From Scatosoma sp045533485 (GTDB taxonomy: Bacteria > Bacillota > Clostridia > Christensenellales > Borkfalkiaceae), in the NCBI GenBank assembly GCA_045533485.1, contig JAZSHX010000021.1, forward strand, positions 1 through 13,754: a stretch of 13,754 bases of DNA. Reading direction: 5' to 3'. Shown one piece after another: positions 7,504-13,754 of the stretch. Below the pieces are notes generated by a model, which was not told where the DNA came from, searched no databases, and saw nothing but the letters and a program-made list of their open reading frames with translations. The position numbers and the translations under genes were made by a program. The number at the start of each line of letters is the position of its first letter. Position 1 is the stretch's first letter.

Positions 7504-8433
7504 ATGAGCAGTTTTGAAAACCTTCGTATCGTAGACAATTTTTATCAAACTTCTTTATTTTTTCCTATGCCCACGGTCGTGATCAGCACGCTTTGTGAAG
7601 ACGGAACGACCAACCTTGGTCCGTATTCGCTTGTACAGCCGTATTACGTAGCAGGGAAAGATTATTACGCGATGCTGTTGTCCTGCCGCAATTCGTCCAA
7701 CACCGCGCAAAACATTTTGCGCAACGGCAAATGCGCCATCAATTTCATTGACGATAATCCCAAAACCTTCAAGGAAGCGGTCAAATTGTCTTGGCCTGGC
7801 GATAAACCCAGTGACAAAATGCCCAAATGCAAGTTTAAGTTAGAGCCCAGTCTTATCCAAGAAGAAACGGGCGAAACGCGTCCTTTGGTTATGACGGACG
7901 CTATCCAAGTGATTGAATGCACGTGGGTACGCGAGCTGGACGGCGCGGATAAAGACGTTGCAGGCGAGTTGAACGGTTATGAACCGCCGTATCACGATTT
8001 CAACGGTATCACCAGTAAGTTTGGCGCGCATTTCATTTTAAAAATCGATAAAATTCTTATGAAAAAGAAATACAGCGACGCCATAATCCGCGGCGTAAAG
8101 GCAAGCGATTTCCCGTCGCTGCCCGTCGATTACGGCTATCGCGACAGTAAAAATTTCTGGTTTCATAAAAAAGCAAAAATGCACGCGGAGCTTTTGCAGG
8201 TACGCCAAGCGTCTTTGGACTCGGTGCGCTATGCGGCGGACCGCGTCGACGACCAAGTGAAATTCACGGACGAAGCGTTAAAGACGGTGCTGGGCGTACC
8301 CAGAGTATTCCTGCCCCTTGTGTTAAAGGGCTGCGTGAAATGGGCAAAGGAAAACGGCGTAACGCTTATCGACGCGGAGCATATGAAAATTATCAGCGAT
8401 AAACGCGCCGAAGAAAAGAAGAAAAAGAAATAA
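7504..8433 (+). CDS. Flavin-reductase-like protein with C-terminal PCP_red-like domain
   Basis: A 309-residue soluble protein. I choose the ATG at 7504 because AAGGAG (7491-7496) sits 7 bases upstream. An in-frame ATG at 7453 overlaps the preceding gene and would add 17 basic residues with no ribosome site. Residues ~15-190 look like an FMN-binding split barrel of the flavin-reductase type: PMPTVVISTLCEDGTTNLGP, then SCRNSSNTAQNILRNGKCAIN. Residues ~252-297 (FTDEAL, a VP motif, then a basic/hydrophobic helix and WAKENGVTLIDAEHM) resemble the helical PCP_red domain at the C-terminus of light-independent protochlorophyllide reductase subunit B. The final residues are a Lys/Glu tail (EEKKKKK). 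Likely role: FMN-dependent reductase or electron-transfer protein. It probably shares a transcript with the DUF1295 gene. The flavin domain is reasonably sure; the PCP_red match is from memory of its pattern. Confidence 0.72.
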   Translation: MSSFENLRIVDNFYQTSLFFPMPTVVISTLCEDGTTNLGPYSLVQPYYVAGKDYYAMLLSCRNSSNTAQNILRNGKCAINFIDDNPKTFKEAVKLSWPGDKPSDKMPKCKFKLEPSLIQEETGETRPLVMTDAIQVIECTWVRELDGADKDVAGELNGYEPPYHDFNGITSKFGAHFILKIDKILMKKKYSDAIIRGVKASDFPSLPVDYGYRDSKNFWFHKKAKMHAELLQVRQASLDSVRYAADRVDDQVKFTDEALKTVLGVPRVFLPLVLKGCVKWAKENGVTLIDAEHMKIISDKRAEEKKKKK

Positions 8434-8436
8434 AAC

Positions 8437-8475
8437 AACAACTCTCCGTATAAAAAAAACGGAGAGTTGTTTTTT
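8437..8475 (+). terminator. Strong terminator after the flavoprotein gene
   Basis: A perfect 12-base stem AACAACTCTCCG (8437-8448) with CGGAGAGTTGTT (8460-8471), an A-rich 11-base loop and T's to 8475. It starts three bases after the stop and separates this unit from glyA. Confidence 0.93.
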
Positions 8476-8495
8476 GTTGAAAATGTATATGTTCA

Positions 8496-8517
8496 ACCGT
8501 TGACAAAGCGTAACGGT
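8496..8517. promoter_or_regulatory. Inverted repeat overlapping the glyA -35 box
   Basis: ACCGTT (8496-8501) and AACGGT (8512-8517) are exact inverted copies with 10 bases between them, about 1.5 helical turns centre to centre. The left arm covers the start of TTGACA and the right arm lies in the spacer. A dimeric repressor bound here would block transcription. No regulator can be named. Confidence 0.35.
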
Positions 8518-8529
8518 ATGTGTTATACT
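8500..8529 (+). promoter_or_regulatory. glyA promoter
   Basis: TTGACA (8500-8505) is a perfect -35 box. TATACT (8524-8529) follows after 18 bases. The -10 box ends 49 bases before the glyA start. The leader is short and has no room for a folate or glycine riboswitch. Confidence 0.82.
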
Positions 8530-8578
8530 ATTTACATATTTTCAAAAATACGGATAAAATTTAAGGAGCTTTTTTATT

Positions 8579-9829
8579 ATGATCGATATGTCCTTATTAC
8601 AAGCAGCAGATCCCGAAGTGTATGCGGCGATGGCGGACGAATTGCGCCGTCAACGCGAAAACATCGAATTGATTGCCAGCGAAAACGTGGTTTCTCCCGC
8701 AGTGCTTGCGGCGGCAGGTTCGCATTTGACCAACAAATACGCCGAAGGTTTGCCTTCTAAGCGTTACTACGGCGGCTGTCAATACGTCGACGTTGCGGAA
8801 AACTTGGCAAGAGAACGCTTGAAACAGCTTTTTGGCTGCGACCATTGCAACGTGCAACCGCACAGCGGCGCGCAAGCAAACACGGCGGTATATTTCGCTA
8901 TGCTCAAACCGGGCGACACGGTTATGGGCATGGATTTGTCCCACGGCGGTCACTTGACGCACGGCTCTCCCGTAAACGTATCTGGTAGCTATTTCAACTT
9001 CGTTGCTTACGGCGTATCCAAGGAAACGGAAACCATCGATTACGATGAAATGGAAAAAATCGCGTTAGAGTGCAAGCCCAAAATGATCGTTTCGGGCGCA
9101 AGTGCCTATCCGCGCGTAATCGATTTCAAACGCATCAGAGAAATTTGCGACAAGGTAGGCGCGTATATGATGGTAGATATCGCGCACATCGCAGGGCTTG
9201 TGGTAACGGGCGAACATCCTTCTCCCGTGCCTTATGCAGACTTTGTAACGACGACGACGCACAAAACCTTGCGCGGTCCGCGCGGCGGCGTAATTATGTG
9301 CAAGGAAGCGTATGCAAAGCAAATTGACAAATCGGTATTCCCCGGTACGCAAGGCGGTCCGCTTATGCACATTGTAGCGGCGAAAGCGGTGGCGTTCAAG
9401 GAAGCACTTTCTCCCGAATTTAAAGCATACCAAAGACAAGTAATTCTCAACGCCAAAGCGATGGCGGACGAATTCCAAAAAGGCGGCGTTCGTTTGGTGT
9501 CGGGCGGTACGGACAACCACTTGATGCTGCTTGACCTGCGCGAAATGAACGTTACGGGCAAGGATTTGGAACGTATGCTTGACGAAGTGCATATCACGGC
9601 AAACAAAAACACCATTCCCTTTGAAACGGCGTCCCCGTTCATCACCAGCGGTTTGCGCGTAGGCACGCCTGCGGTAACGACGCGCGGCTTTAAGGAAGAA
9701 GAGTGCCGCGAAGTAGCGCGCTTGGTTGTACGCGTAATCAAGGAAAGAGAAGCGTGCTTTGAAGAAGTCAAGGCGGCGGTCAAAGCGCTTTGCGACAAAT
9801 TCCCCGTATACGCAAACGATATTCGCTAA
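8579..9829 (+). CDS. glyA: Serine hydroxymethyltransferase
   Basis: A 416-residue, full-length cytosolic PLP enzyme. It interconverts serine plus tetrahydrofolate with glycine plus 5,10-methylene-tetrahydrofolate, the main source of one-carbon units. The family marks are present: ENIELIASENVVS near the N-terminus, the NKYAEGLPSKRYYGG substrate/PLP loop (52-66), MMVDIAHIAGLV with D200 and H203, and TTTTHKTLRGPRGG with the PLP-binding lysine at K229. The C-terminal SGLRVGTPAVTTRGF is also typical. The start at 8579 has AAGGAG (8563-8568) 10 bases upstream; the ATG at codon 4 would be 19 bases away and is less likely. The gene stands alone between two terminators with its own promoter. It is convergent with the ABC exporter operon. 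Nothing unusual is seen in length or motifs. Confidence 0.98.
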   Translation: MIDMSLLQAADPEVYAAMADELRRQRENIELIASENVVSPAVLAAAGSHLTNKYAEGLPSKRYYGGCQYVDVAENLARERLKQLFGCDHCNVQPHSGAQANTAVYFAMLKPGDTVMGMDLSHGGHLTHGSPVNVSGSYFNFVAYGVSKETETIDYDEMEKIALECKPKMIVSGASAYPRVIDFKRIREICDKVGAYMMVDIAHIAGLVVTGEHPSPVPYADFVTTTTHKTLRGPRGGVIMCKEAYAKQIDKSVFPGTQGGPLMHIVAAKAVAFKEALSPEFKAYQRQVILNAKAMADEFQKGGVRLVSGGTDNHLMLLDLREMNVTGKDLERMLDEVHITANKNTIPFETASPFITSGLRVGTPAVTTRGFKEEECREVARLVVRVIKEREACFEEVKAAVKALCDKFPVYANDIR

Positions 9830-9851
9830 TATAAAAAGTCAATAACAAAAC

Positions 9852-9885
9852 AACGGACTATGCAAATTATGCACAGTCCGTTTTT
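9852..9885 (+). terminator. Shared terminator between glyA and the ABC operon
   Basis: AACGGACT (9852-9859) pairs with AGTCCGTT (9875-9882), and an inner TGCA/TGCA stem extends the hairpin. T's follow to 9885 for glyA. On the minus strand a T-rich tail (TTGTTTTGTTATT) follows the same stem, so it probably ends the ABC operon too. The two stop codons are only 71 bases apart. Confidence 0.85.
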
Positions 9886-9900
9886 CATTTTGTTTTCTTA

Positions 9901-11799
9901 TCACACGCTTTGCTTCATCAGTTGTTCCTTTTGGTGTTGCAAGGTATACAAATGGTGATATTTGCCTTTCTTTTTCAAAAGTTCGAAATGGTTGCCTTGT
10001 TCGATAATTTCCCCGTGCGACAGCACGATAATGTTATCGGCGTGTTGAATAGTGGAAAGTCGGTGCGCTACGATTAGCATCGTGCCGATATTCATCATTT
10101 TCTCCAAGGAATCCTGAATCAGCACTTCCGTTTCCGTGTCGATATTCGCCGTCGCTTCGTCCAAAATCATCACGGTGGGTTTATGGATAATCGTGCGCGC
10201 AAACGACAAAAGCTGTCTTTGCCCTGCGGAGAAGTTGTTGCCGCGTTCTAAAATTTGATAATCCAAGCCCTTGTCCAGTTTAGAGATAAACTTGTCGGCG
10301 TTGACGTACTGGCACGCCTGCCAAAGCTCTTCGTCGCTGACGTTTTCTTCGCGCAGCAAAAGGTTGTCGCGGATAGTGCCCGAAAACAGGAACACGTCTT
10401 GTAACATTTGCCCAAAATGTTTACGAAGCGAAGCAATTTTGATGTGCTTGATATTGATACCGTCGATTAAAATTTCACCCTTTTGAATATCGTAATTTCG
10501 GCAAATCAAAGACAAAATCGTCGTTTTTCCCGACCCCGTCGACCCCACGAACGCAACCGTGTGCTTGGCAGGGATAGTGAACGAAACGTCCTTTAATATC
10601 CAGTCTTCGTTTTCATAAGCAAACCAAACGTTTTTGAACTCAATTTTCCCTTGCACGTCCACAAGCTCAACGGCGTTTTCTTCGTCCGTGACGGTAGGCT
10701 GCATATCCATAATGGTAAATATCTTTTCCGCCGACGCAAACGCCGCTTGCAGCCAGTTGAACTGTTCCGCAAGCCCTTGGATAGGGTTAAAGAACTTGGA
10801 TATATACATATAGAACGCAACGATAATTTCGCTGGTCATCACTTGTCCCAAAACAGCTTTACCGTCAAGCACGCCTTTCGCGCCGATTAAAAACAAGCTT
10901 AATACCGACACGATATACAGCATATATACGAGCGGACGGAAGATCCCGAACACGAAAATTTGTTGATGCTTGGATTTTCCCAGCTTGTCGTTTTTCTCCT
11001 TAAATTCCTGCAATTTCCTGTCTTCGCGGTTAAAAAATTGCGTAATTTTAATTCCCGAAAGGTTTTCCGAAAGAAAGGTATTGATATCGGTAGTGTTGTC
11101 CTTAACGCGACGGTACGCCCTGCGCGAGAACTTTCTAAAAATAATCGTAAAAAATACGATAAACGGTACGAAGCAAAGTACCATGAACGTCAAAATATAG
11201 TTCAAGCAAAGCATCGCCGCGAGTACGCCGATAACGACGAAACAGTTTTTGATAAGGTTGACGATAATGTTGGTGAACATCATCGAAACGCCGTTGGTGT
11301 CGTTGGTAACGCGTGTTACTAATTTCCCAACGGGGATATGGTTAAGCTGTTCGTGCGATAATTGTTCTATATGCTCAAACAAATCCATGCGAATGTTGGA
11401 AACAATTTTTTGTCCAACCTTTTGCAAAATAATCGCCTGCGCGTACGAAGAAATCAGCGTAACGATTAAAATACTTGCGTACACGGCTATCATCACGAAC
11501 AAATCTTTGAGTAAAAATTCCGCTTTGATAAGCCCTTGAATTTTTCCGATTAATAGGGGGGATATGATATCGTAAGAGATAGAAAACAGCATCAAAACAA
11601 GTACGAACACAAAGGATTTCCAGTGCGGTTTTGCATACGCAAGCAAACGCTTGATAATTTCCTTGTCGGAAATGTTTCTATCAAACCCGATTTCTTCTTT
11701 ATTATTTTTAATGGTGGAATAGGCAAGCATAAAGATGATTGCAAAAACACCTAAAATTCCGCCCATAATAATCAGAGGATAATAATTTTTCCAAATCAT
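9901..11799 (-). CDS. ABC exporter half-transporter, catalytic-glutamate subunit
   Basis: A 632-residue fusion of a membrane domain (~55-350) and a nucleotide-binding domain (~385-620), of the multidrug/lipid exporter type (MdlB, LmrD or BmrD-like). The binding domain has Walker A at 419-427 (GSTGSGKTT), a Q-loop in QMLQDVFLFSGT, Walker B ending in MILDE with catalytic E548, and the switch His at 579. Its signature motif is the variant FSAGQ (524-527) instead of SGGQ. An extra hydrophobic helix (~8-28) precedes the usual six, so seven membrane segments are predicted. The ribosome site AGAGGAGG (11809-11816) lies inside the end of the upstream gene, and the ATG starts one base after that gene's stop (TAAGATG). 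This suggests coupled translation and equal amounts of both subunits. The substrate cannot be inferred. Confidence 0.95.
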   Translation of the reverse strand: MIWKNYYPLIIMGGILGVFAIIFMLAYSTIKNNKEEIGFDRNISDKEIIKRLLAYAKPHWKSFVFVLVLMLFSISYDIISPLLIGKIQGLIKAEFLLKDLFVMIAVYASILIVTLISSYAQAIILQKVGQKIVSNIRMDLFEHIEQLSHEQLNHIPVGKLVTRVTNDTNGVSMMFTNIIVNLIKNCFVVIGVLAAMLCLNYILTFMVLCFVPFIVFFTIIFRKFSRRAYRRVKDNTTDINTFLSENLSGIKITQFFNREDRKLQEFKEKNDKLGKSKHQQIFVFGIFRPLVYMLYIVSVLSLFLIGAKGVLDGKAVLGQVMTSEIIVAFYMYISKFFNPIQGLAEQFNWLQAAFASAEKIFTIMDMQPTVTDEENAVELVDVQGKIEFKNVWFAYENEDWILKDVSFTIPAKHTVAFVGSTGSGKTTILSLICRNYDIQKGEILIDGINIKHIKIASLRKHFGQMLQDVFLFSGTIRDNLLLREENVSDEELWQACQYVNADKFISKLDKGLDYQILERGNNFSAGQRQLLSFARTIIHKPTVMILDEATANIDTETEVLIQDSLEKMMNIGTMLIVAHRLSTIQHADNIIVLSHGEIIEQGNHFELLKKKGKYHHLYTLQHQKEQLMKQSV

Positions 11800-11800
11800 C

Positions 11801-13567
11801 TTATTTTTCCTCCTCTAATTTTTGCAACTCAGCCATCGTCGCGTAAGCAGGGCAGGTGGCAAGCAGTTCTTCGTGCGTACCAACCGCAACCACTTGCCCA
11901 TCGTCGATGAACAATACCTTATCCATTTGCTCGATGGTGGAAATACGGTGCGCAATCAAAATGGTAGTTTTGCCGCCGCGTTCCTTTTTTAAATTATCCA
12001 AAAGCGTGCGCTCCGTCTTGGTATCGACAGCGGAAAGCGAGTCGTCCAAAATCAAAATCGGCGCGTTTACCATTAAGGCGCGCGCAATGGAAATACGCTG
12101 TTTTTGTCCGCCTGAAACGGTAACGCCTCGTTCGCCCAGTACCGTTTGATAGCGTTCAGGAAACTCTTCGATATTATCGGCAACGGCAGCAAGTTCCGCC
12201 GCACGTTGTACGTTCGACTCACTTGCGTTATCCACAGCAAAAGCGATATTGTTTTCGATAGTATCACTAAACAGGAAATTATCCTGCGGCACGTACGCGA
12301 TGAAATTGCGCAGCGAACGGATGGTCACGTCGTTCACGTCCGTATCGTCGATAAACAAGCTATTATCAGGCACGTTATAATTACGCAAAATCAAATCGAC
12401 AAGCGTCGTTTTACCCGAGCCTGTTTTCCCGATCAAGCCAACGTTTTCGCCTGCGTTAATGGTAAACGAAACGTTGTGCAGGGTTTCAAATCCAGCCGTA
12501 GCGTGTTGGAAATTCAAATTTCTAAACTCGATTTTACCTTGTACGTTTTGTATTTGCGTTGCGCCTTCTTTATCAAATACGTCCTGTTTGGCTTCCAACA
12601 GTCCGCCGATACGCTTGAGCGACGCTCTGCCTTTGGAAGTCATTTCAATCAACTCGGAAATTGCCATAACCGGCCAAACGATAGAGCTAAAATACCCGAT
12701 AAATTCCATCAGCTCGCCGGCGTTGAGTGTCTTTTTCCAAACAAGATACCCGCCGTAGCCCAAAATAATGCAAATAACCGATTCCACGAACAAGGTAACG
12801 CAAATACGGAATACGGTGGAAATTTTGGTGTATTCCACGTTCGCCTTTTCGTTATCCTGATTGAGTTTTTTAAACGCCCAAAGTTCCTTGCTTTCTTTGA
12901 CGAACGCCTTGATAACGGCAATCCCCGAAAAATTCTCTTGTGAGAAATCGGATAAATCGGAATACGCTTGTTGGCGCGCGTCCCATTTTTTCGTCATGAA
13001 ACTGCCTACAATTAACGACGCAACCAACAAAAGTACCATAGGGATAAGCGAAAGCAAAGTAAGCATACCGTCCATTGTCGCCATTTTCAAAAGGGACATG
13101 CCCCCCAGGAACACGGCGTCGGCAAGCATCATCGTACCCCAGCCCACACATTCCTGCACGGTATCGATATCGTTGGTATACAGTGCCATCAAATCGCCCA
13201 CTTTGTTCACTTGATAATATTGTTGCGATAAATTTTTCGAATGGTCGAACATACGCAACCGCAAATCCGTTTCCACGCGAATACCTGCGCCGAAGAAACA
13301 AATACGCCACGAAAATCGCCCGATAATCATAACAGCGATAATCCACATCATCGGCTCGCAAATTTTATCTAATACGAACGAAAAATCAAAGGCAACGGCT
13401 TGTCCGTCAATTTCCACAAACCCCGTGTTGATACCGTTGATTAAATAATTATACAAATGCGGTATTTCCAGTTGCGCGTAATCAACGGCAACCAGAGCAA
13501 TCAACCCCAGCAAGAAAAAGTGCAAATATTGAAGATAATATTTATTGAGAAACTTTCCAAATAACAT
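11801..13567 (-). CDS. ABC exporter half-transporter, degenerate-site subunit
   Basis: A 588-residue half-transporter (MdlA, LmrC or BmrC-like) with six membrane helices in ~12-310 and a nucleotide-binding domain in ~340-585. I place the start at 13567: GGAG (13576-13579) is 8 bases upstream. The in-frame ATG at 13585 has no ribosome site and lies only about 10 bases after the likely transcription start. The binding domain shows Walker A GKTGSGKTT (380-388), Q-loop YVPQDNFLFSD, canonical signature VSGGQKQR (SGGQ 485-488) and the switch His 540. Walker B reads LILDD, with Asp 509 where the catalytic Glu should be. Together with the SAGQ variant in the partner, this predicts one degenerate and one active ATP site, as known for heterodimeric exporters such as TM287/288. 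It is the first gene of the two-gene operon. Confidence 0.95.
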   Translation of the reverse strand: MLFGKFLNKYYLQYLHFFLLGLIALVAVDYAQLEIPHLYNYLINGINTGFVEIDGQAVAFDFSFVLDKICEPMMWIIAVMIIGRFSWRICFFGAGIRVETDLRLRMFDHSKNLSQQYYQVNKVGDLMALYTNDIDTVQECVGWGTMMLADAVFLGGMSLLKMATMDGMLTLLSLIPMVLLLVASLIVGSFMTKKWDARQQAYSDLSDFSQENFSGIAVIKAFVKESKELWAFKKLNQDNEKANVEYTKISTVFRICVTLFVESVICIILGYGGYLVWKKTLNAGELMEFIGYFSSIVWPVMAISELIEMTSKGRASLKRIGGLLEAKQDVFDKEGATQIQNVQGKIEFRNLNFQHATAGFETLHNVSFTINAGENVGLIGKTGSGKTTLVDLILRNYNVPDNSLFIDDTDVNDVTIRSLRNFIAYVPQDNFLFSDTIENNIAFAVDNASESNVQRAAELAAVADNIEEFPERYQTVLGERGVTVSGGQKQRISIARALMVNAPILILDDSLSAVDTKTERTLLDNLKKERGGKTTILIAHRISTIEQMDKVLFIDDGQVVAVGTHEELLATCPAYATMAELQKLEEEK

Positions 13568-13602
13568 AAGCGTAGCTCCGCGCATAATTCTATACTCTAT
13601 AT

Positions 13603-13631
13603 ATAATAATGTGCGCGCGTGTAAAAGTCAA
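13603..13631 (-). promoter_or_regulatory. Promoter of the ABC exporter operon
   Basis: On the minus strand TTGACT (13631-13626) and TATTAT (13608-13603) are 17 bases apart. The spacer contains ACACGCGCGCAC, an alternating purine-pyrimidine run. The expected transcription start is near 13596, which leaves a leader of about 29 bases before the ATG at 13567. Confidence 0.75.
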
Positions 13632-13637
13632 GCAAAG

Positions 13638-13649
13638 TTAAGCACTTAA
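13638..13649. promoter_or_regulatory. Small inverted repeat just upstream of the ABC -35 box
   Basis: TTAAGCACTTAA has two 5-base arms around CA. It ends six bases from the -35 box, a place where activators often bind. It is short and AT-rich, so it may be chance. Confidence 0.25.
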
Positions 13650-13669
13650 TAAAAAATAAATTTCATCAC

Positions 13670-13711
13670 TTTTCCCTTTTCGCTATTCACTATTCACTTT
13701 TCACTATTCCC
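13670..13711. repeat. Heptanucleotide tandem repeat, six units
   Basis: Six consecutive 7-base units read TTTTCCC, TTTTCGC, TATTCAC, TATTCAC, TTTTCAC, TATTCCC. The consensus is T-[TA]-T-T-C-N-C. On the other strand the units read like GTGAATA. Similar GTGAATAGTGAATA strings occur between genes in many clostridial genomes, from general knowledge. It lies upstream of the ABC operon promoter. Confidence 0.75.
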
Positions 13712-13717
13712 TTGCCA

Positions 13718-13728
13718 CCCCCCCCCCC
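13718..13728. repeat. Run of 11 C
   Basis: An uninterrupted C11 tract lies between the heptamer array and the sequence resembling a dispersed repeat. Such tracts slip readily during replication and sequencing, so the true length is uncertain. Confidence 0.85.
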
Positions 13729-13732
13729 GTCC

Positions 13733-13754
13733 TGTCATTCTGGAGCGCAACGCA
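13733..13754. repeat. Start of a probable dispersed intergenic repeat, cut by window end
   Basis: TGTCATTCTGGAGCGCAACG resembles the opening of a short repeat family scattered between genes in many gut Firmicutes assemblies, often continuing as CAGTGAAGAATCC. Only about 22 bases are visible. The call rests on recollection of the family, not on a second copy in this window. Confidence 0.45.

Noticed and set aside
8530..8578. Possible riboswitch in the glyA leader
   Set aside because: The leader is under 50 bases, AT-rich and without conserved stem structures.
9065..9592. Open frame antisense to glyA (175 codons)
   Set aside because: glyA is certain on the other strand; the antisense product is His/Arg/Phe-rich with no start signal.
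13568..13585. Upstream start at 13585 for the first ABC gene
   Set aside because: No ribosome site precedes it and it lies too close to the predicted transcription start; 13567 has GGAG eight bases upstream.

Overview
This window looks like chromosome from an uncultured, Gram-positive, anaerobic, probably gut-associated member of the Clostridia. Supporting signs are strong AGGAGG-type ribosome binding sites, sigma-A-type promoters, a lipobox lipoprotein, a Big_2 surface protein and compact intergenic spaces. Codon choice leans to ACG, GCG and CCC, and the same style runs through all genes. I cannot fix the genus. I see no rRNA, tRNA, CRISPR array, phage gene, transposase or insertion sequence.

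Left third (2-4206, + strand): the 3' end of a secreted Big_2/beta-helix surface protein, then two proteins of glycoside-hydrolase type without signal peptides. One is a TIM-barrel-like enzyme (961-2871), the other a beta-propeller protein (3064-4206). The 192 bases between these two hold a decayed 66-base copy of the start of the propeller gene. They also hold a complete promoter whose spacer contains a near-palindrome. This part is probably a small glycan-processing locus.

Middle (4258-9885): a minus-strand M3-family metallopeptidase lipoprotein with tandem Cys/His repeats converges on the glycan genes, with two hairpin terminators between them. Divergent from it is a two-gene + strand unit: a DUF1295-type membrane protein, then a flavin-reductase-like protein with a C-terminal PCP_red-like domain. 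That unit ends in a strong terminator. Next comes glyA (serine hydroxymethyltransferase) under its own promoter, which carries an inverted repeat.

Right third (9901-13754): a minus-strand operon of two ABC exporter half-transporters, convergent with glyA and sharing its terminator. The stop of the first gene and the start of the second are one base apart. The motifs predict a heterodimer with one degenerate ATP site. Upstream of its promoter lie a six-unit heptanucleotide array, an 11-C tract and the start of what looks like a dispersed intergenic repeat, cut by the window end.

Most genes are ordinary. The points most worth following are the decayed gene-start copy, the flavin/PCP_red fusion beside a membrane reductase-like protein, the unclassified glycosidase-like pair, and the repeat-rich right edge. 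I see no clear evidence of a wholly new multi-gene system.
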